From the NCBI GenBank assembly GCA_002699335.1, contig PACG01000004.1:1-10131 (forward strand): a stretch of DNA of 10,131 nucleotides. The letters run 5' to 3'. A model generated the notes under the pieces. That model saw only the letters and a list, made by a program, of their open reading frames with translations, ran no database searches and had not been told where the DNA came from. This stretch comes from Candidatus Poribacteria bacterium. GTDB taxonomy: Bacteria > Poribacteria > WGA-4E > UBA9662. This document shows, piece by piece, positions 7,617 to 10,131 of this stretch; position 1 is the stretch's first letter; each line of letters begins with the position of its first letter. The position numbers and the translations under genes were made by a program.

Positions 7617-7814
7617 ATGGGAAAAGTGCTGAATAGCATCTTGATACATCAGTTACCAAAATTCTGGATGGCCAGAGATCAAGTAGTAAATAGGCTCAAA
7701 ATGGTTGGTGATAAATTTATCAGGGGAGAGGTTGACTTTTTCACATCTATTGGCTCCTCCGATTGGCCAATAGTCGAAAAAGACCTCAAATCATTGGAAA
7801 GATTAATTGTATAG
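7617..7814 (+). CDS. Uncertain small ORF, 65 residues
   Basis: From ATG at 7617 the frame reads 65 residues to TAG, including PKFWMARDQVVNRLKMVGDK and a charged C-terminus with EKDLKSLERLI. The composition is plausible for a helical protein, but no family is recognised, no clear Shine-Dalgarno site precedes the ATG, and the surroundings are decayed. It may be a fragment of a lost gene or a chance ORF. Confidence 0.2.
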   Translation: MGKVLNSILIHQLPKFWMARDQVVNRLKMVGDKFIRGEVDFFTSIGSSDWPIVEKDLKSLERLIV

Positions 7815-7820
7815 GCATCC

Positions 7821-7970
7821 TTAATGACCCGGCATATCGAGTTTGCGCTTCCGCTGAATTTCAGCTGGTAGAGGAGCTTTTCTTTTTCTGTATTTATACT
7901 TCCCTTTCAATTGGCAGAGGGCAATCCAACTAGTTAGCAGGCCAAGTCCTTTGATCTCACAACTGTTCAA
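7821..7970 (-). CDS. Uncertain small ORF downstream of the PhyH gene, 49 residues
   Basis: Begins at a TTG nine bases after the PhyH stop codon and reads a short hydrophobic segment (LGLLTSWIALCQL) followed by a very basic tail (KGKYKYRKRKAPLP, then EIQRKRKLDMPGH). That is the layout of a small single-pass membrane protein, or of the C-terminus of a lost multi-pass one. There is no good start codon or ribosome binding site. It could be co-transcribed with PhyH if real. Confidence 0.25.
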   Translation of the reverse strand: MNSCEIKGLGLLTSWIALCQLKGKYKYRKRKAPLPAEIQRKRKLDMPGH

Positions 7971-7978
7971 TTTTTTCT

Positions 7979-8884
7979 TTATTTTTTTGCGACCTTGTTA
8001 GCTTGATGAGTCTGATTGTTTAAATCTGATTCCTGGTAATCATATGGTCGATTGCGGAAGAGGTAATCTATTGGTTCATCCACGAACTCCGCATTAGCAT
8101 CCAATACCGGATGCTCAAAGGCCGATTCACAACCCAGCTGAAATTTTAACTTGGCTCCAGAATTATACCAACCAGTACGGTGGATCATGGCTATCATGGG
8201 CCGGGGTTGTTCTGAATGATTGGGCACGCCACGATGCCATAACCGATTATCTCTAATTAAGACATCTCCCTTTTCTGTATTTCCCCTGACAGGTGGTGAT
8301 ACTTTTTCTCGCCTGCCCAAATCTGGCAATTGGACTTTAATGCTCGAGCTGTCTGGTGTAATAACCATTTCATGATGGGAACCGGGCCAAAGTTCAATAC
8401 TCCCATTTTCTTCGCTTACCTTCAGTGGGGCCACGTTAATAATTAGAGCTGCAGCCGGATGAGCTGCCTGTTGATGAATCCATAGCTGCTGCCCATCGGT
8501 ATGAACAGGTTGGATAACACTTCCAGGCAAATTGGTATTACCACTGAAATATGTGTTTTTCACACCAGAGCCTAGCAGGGCATGGGTAACCTGAATCACC
8601 CAGGGGTTAGCTACTAATTCAGGAAAAACATATGGGGCAAAGGGTGGCACATCTTGTTGAAGGTGTCCAGGCACAAAGTTGACCGGTAGGACGTGATCAG
8701 AGGCGTTGAGCAAGGTATTTAAATCGGTCAACATTCGTTCAAAAAGCAAGTCTAGAAGCGGAGTCGGAATGACCTGACCCAGGATGACAAATCCGATTTG
8801 GCGGACGGATTCAACTGCTTGTGCCAAGTGTTCAGCTGTAAGTTGACGACGATCAATCTCGTTGGGGGTGATTTGGATTCTCAT
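7979..8884 (-). CDS. Phytanoyl-CoA dioxygenase (PhyH) family Fe(II)/2-oxoglutarate oxygenase
   Basis: Intact 301-residue protein in the PhyH family, which hydroxylates small molecules using Fe(II), O2 and 2-oxoglutarate. The iron triad is present: His128 and Asp130 in PVHTDGQQLW, and distal His217 in LWHRGVPNH. Arg228 in QPRPMIAM is the likely 2-oxoglutarate anchor. Family landmarks IELWPGSHH and KGDVLIRDNRLWHRG are clear, and the length is normal. No signal peptide, so it is cytoplasmic. I chose the ATG at 8884; an in-frame TTG at 8923 would add 13 residues, and neither has a strong Shine-Dalgarno site. The substrate is unknown: the family covers phytanoyl-CoA, ectoine, halogenation and natural-product tailoring, and poribacterial-type genomes carry many uncharacterised copies. 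It ends in a lysine-rich tail (ANKVAKK). It is undamaged in a region where almost everything else is broken, suggesting it is still under selection. Confidence 0.92.
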   Translation of the reverse strand: MRIQITPNEIDRRQLTAEHLAQAVESVRQIGFVILGQVIPTPLLDLLFERMLTDLNTLLNASDHVLPVNFVPGHLQQDVPPFAPYVFPELVANPWVIQVTHALLGSGVKNTYFSGNTNLPGSVIQPVHTDGQQLWIHQQAAHPAAALIINVAPLKVSEENGSIELWPGSHHEMVITPDSSSIKVQLPDLGRREKVSPPVRGNTEKGDVLIRDNRLWHRGVPNHSEQPRPMIAMIHRTGWYNSGAKLKFQLGCESAFEHPVLDANAEFVDEPIDYLFRNRPYDYQESDLNNQTHQANKVAKK

Positions 8885-8939
8885 ATTCAGTCTGCTATTA
8901 ATGGAGGAGAATGTTGGCCACAACTGTGAGCGTAGCCAG

Positions 8940-8961
8940 CCAATCCAGATTTTAAGATTGG
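8940..8961. repeat. Short inverted repeat in the PhyH leader
   Basis: CCAATC (8940-8945) and GATTGG (8956-8961) are exact complements with a 10-base spacer, lying between the candidate promoter and the PhyH start. It could be an operator or leader hairpin; the evidence is only the symmetry. Confidence 0.3.
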
Positions 8962-8977
8962 TGCCTTATATTTGTTG

Positions 8978-9005
8978 ATTATACTCTAGCCTTAGCTAAA
9001 AGACA
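8978..9005 (-). promoter_or_regulatory. Candidate sigma-70-like promoter for the PhyH gene
   Basis: On the minus strand a perfect TATAAT (8983-8978) lies 16 bases after TGTCTT, a weak -35 match. Transcription would start near 8970, giving a leader of about 85 bases to the ATG at 8884. The -10 is good and the -35 is poor, so this is tentative. Confidence 0.35.
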
Positions 9006-9090
9006 GCCCAAAATTATTGTGTTTCCCACTTGGATGATATAAAATATAGTCCGATTATCTGCCTAGCCTCACGCCGATTGCTCTCACTTA

Positions 9091-9405
9091 TTAATCAGTT
9101 GACTCAGATTCTACATGACCACCGGCTTGTTGCCAGATCACAGTCCCACCTGAGTATTTCGACCGCTGTATAACCATTTTCTACTAGAATCTTCCGTGCT
9201 TTTTCAGATCGAATTTCTGTGGCAATAGGTGTAAATTTGCTTCTGGTGCTCAATATCCGGCATTTTTCCACTTTGCGAATTTTGCAATGGGAAATGCAGC
9301 GCACCTGTGGCTCCAATTTTTCATATTCGTCTCTAGCTCTGACATCTAGCAATATAGTCTGGCCTGTATTAACATGCTCTATTATTTGACTTAATGAAAG
9401 CGGCT
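9091..9405 (-). pseudogene. Rhodanese-like domain, frameshifted
   Basis: Rhodanese domains carry sulfur on an active-site cysteine, or serve as phosphatase or regulatory modules. The N-terminal half reads LSLSQIIEHVNTGQTILLDV then RARDEYEKLEPQ, the usual LLDVRxxxEY opening. The following INIPL-type strand appears only in another frame (AFPIAKFAKWKNAG). The cysteine loop appears as TYCHRNS in a frame that then hits a stop. The C-terminal helix ARKILVENGYTAVEIL returns to the first frame, and the final GGTVIWQQAGGHVES is shifted again, ending at TAA 9091-9093. So three or more frame changes fall within about 105 codons. No start codon is evident, as a TAG precedes the first codons. The original was probably a stand-alone small rhodanese. 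Confidence 0.75.
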
Positions 9406-9408
9406 ACT

Positions 9409-9752
9409 GGTAGAAAAGCAACCATATCCATACATCGATACTATAATAATTAAGAGGGGGTTTACAGTTAGATAGATTAGTGTTAAGATCTAACTTTTAC
9501 CCTGATTCTGGAGCTAATTCCTCAACCAATGCTAGAATTGTCGCTACACCCAATCTGTTAAAAATGGCATTCTACCTGGAAAGCAAGGTCATAAATGCAA
9601 GATGTGAATGGTGTGAAGCCAAGTACAGAAAGGAGTAGCAGTTTCCTCTCCGCCTTGAAAGGGTGGGAGAAACAGGAAATAGTTTCTATATACTATATTC
9701 TCTATATGCTGTTTTCGCCGCAGAGATTCTATGATCGCTCGCTTTTTAGCGA
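9409..9752. other. Intergenic stretch, no gene recognised
   Basis: AT-rich. It contains an imperfect stem-loop near 9640-9675 (GTTTC...GAAAC outer arms) and a stop-free minus-strand scrap (RLGVATILALVEELAPESG, near 9553-9495) too short to assign. Plus-strand openness from 9595 into 9891 is the antisense of the helical gene and is not counted. Confidence 0.4.
9739..9752 (-). terminator. Small hairpin directly after the helical-protein stop codon
   Basis: On the minus strand TCGCT, four A, AGCGA begins on the base after the TAG stop (9755-9753). The 5-bp stem with 4-base loop could end transcription, but no T run follows. Weak terminator candidate. Confidence 0.3.
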
Positions 9753-10131
9753 CTACTTCTTCTCGACCTTTTCTTGTGCTTTAAGTTCCCGGATAGAAGA
9801 TAGAACTTTCAAGGCGTCGCGTAACTCGCGACGGAAGGTCCGATCGAAAACTGCAAATTTGACTTGCTGGTCAACGTCCAAGATAGTATAAATATCGTTA
9901 TAGGCCACGGTCAGTTTGTTGTAAGACTGACGTAAATTCTCTCTATATGCGGCCAGAGCCCTCTTCTTGTCTTCAGTACGTCCTTCTTCTCCTACCAATT
10001 CTTTCAGGAGATTGAAGGTCTGGGTCCTCTGACTGCGGGATTTGGATTTTAGATCTTCAAGTTTCTTGAATTTGGCCAGGAGTGGGGCCGCTTGTTCAGC
10101 CGTTGGTCCAATGGCTTCGATCAGTTGCCAG
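9753..10131 (-). CDS. Partial helical protein, possibly LTXXQ/Spy-like periplasmic type
   Basis: The C-terminal 125 residues of a protein whose start lies beyond the right edge; the frame is open through 10130. It is almost entirely charged amphipathic helix: LLAKFKKLEDLKSKSRSQR, then KKRALAAYRENLRQSYNKL, then AYNDIYTILDVDQQVKFAVF followed by DRTFRRELRDALKVL. It ends in a KAQEKVEKK tail. The ILDVDQQVKFAVFDRTFRRE block resembles the LTPxQxxKF..L...F..E pattern of Spy/CpxP-like LTXXQ proteins (periplasmic chaperones and metal-stress sensors), but a canonical LTxxQ is lacking. A signal peptide cannot be checked. An undamaged frame over its visible length argues it is functional. A generic coiled-coil protein is the alternative. 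Confidence 0.65.
   Translation of the reverse strand, partial: WQLIEAIGPTAEQAAPLLAKFKKLEDLKSKSRSQRTQTFNLLKELVGEEGRTEDKKRALAAYRENLRQSYNKLTVAYNDIYTILDVDQQVKFAVFDRTFRRELRDALKVLSSIRELKAQEKVEKK

Noticed and set aside
9595..9891. Plus-strand open frame of 98 codons
   Set aside because: Serine/arginine-rich and antisense to the helical protein at 9753-10131, which has a coherent amphipathic composition.
1..10131. tRNA, rRNA or riboswitch genes
   Set aside because: No cloverleaf with a TTCRA-type T arm, no rRNA-like blocks and no known riboswitch consensus noticed on either strand by eye; a covariance-model scan was not possible.

Overview
The window looks like part of a decaying bacterial genome with an unusually low density of intact genes. 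Only two complete, undamaged genes stand out: a sugar phosphate isomerase/epimerase-like TIM-barrel protein (1317-2153, +) and a PhyH-type Fe(II)/2-oxoglutarate dioxygenase (7979-8884, -). An open-ended helical protein runs off the right edge (9753-10131, -). Most of the rest is recognisable protein sequence scattered over several reading frames, so it consists of pseudogenes. The family mix (LamG, formylglycine-generating-enzyme-like domain, CotH/lamin-tail surface protein, DUF6785-type membrane protein, PhyH, sugar isomerase) is typical of Poribacteria and the Planctomycetes/Verrucomicrobia group, often sponge or other marine associates. That placement is inference from protein style; no marker gene is present.

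Layout. 1-486 (+): a frameshifted LamG-like domain entering from the left edge. 487-655 (+): the broken C-terminal end of an FGE-sulfatase (SUMF1-like) domain, fused directly to the truncated LamG. 641-1139 (-): a ribbon-helix-helix protein with a coiled-coil tail, split by one frameshift. Two palindromes lie at its 5' end, and a third related one lies between it and the next gene. 1317-2153 (+): the intact isomerase with a strong ribosome binding site. 2150-2365 (-): probable remnant of a second copy of the ribbon-helix-helix protein, so the isomerase is flanked by two relatives. 2521-6446 (-): a roughly 3.9-kb CotH-kinase surface-protein gene, from GTG start and signal peptide through Ig-like, lamin-tail, chitobiase-C-like, CotH and second lamin-tail regions, destroyed by at least ten frame changes and several in-frame stops. 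6447-7604: no intact gene, but the C-terminal end of a DUF6785-like membrane protein (6719-6880, -) and one unassigned fragment. 7617-7970: two small uncertain ORFs. 7979-8884 (-): PhyH. 9091-9405 (-): a frameshifted rhodanese domain. 9409-9752: no gene seen. 9753-10131 (-): the helical, possibly LTXXQ/Spy-like protein.

No shared pathway can be demonstrated. The surface/secreted protein genes have been lost while the isomerase and dioxygenase keep full length and all expected metal-ligand positions, which suggests selection still acts on those two. The least explained structure is the set of three related AT-rich palindromes around the ribbon-helix-helix gene, a candidate operator/regulator pair or the trace of a small mobile unit. 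No tRNA, rRNA, CRISPR array or intact transposase was seen. Some frameshifts sit in short homopolymers, so part of the damage could be sequencing error; in-frame stop substitutions and the fused LamG/FGE scar cannot be explained that way.
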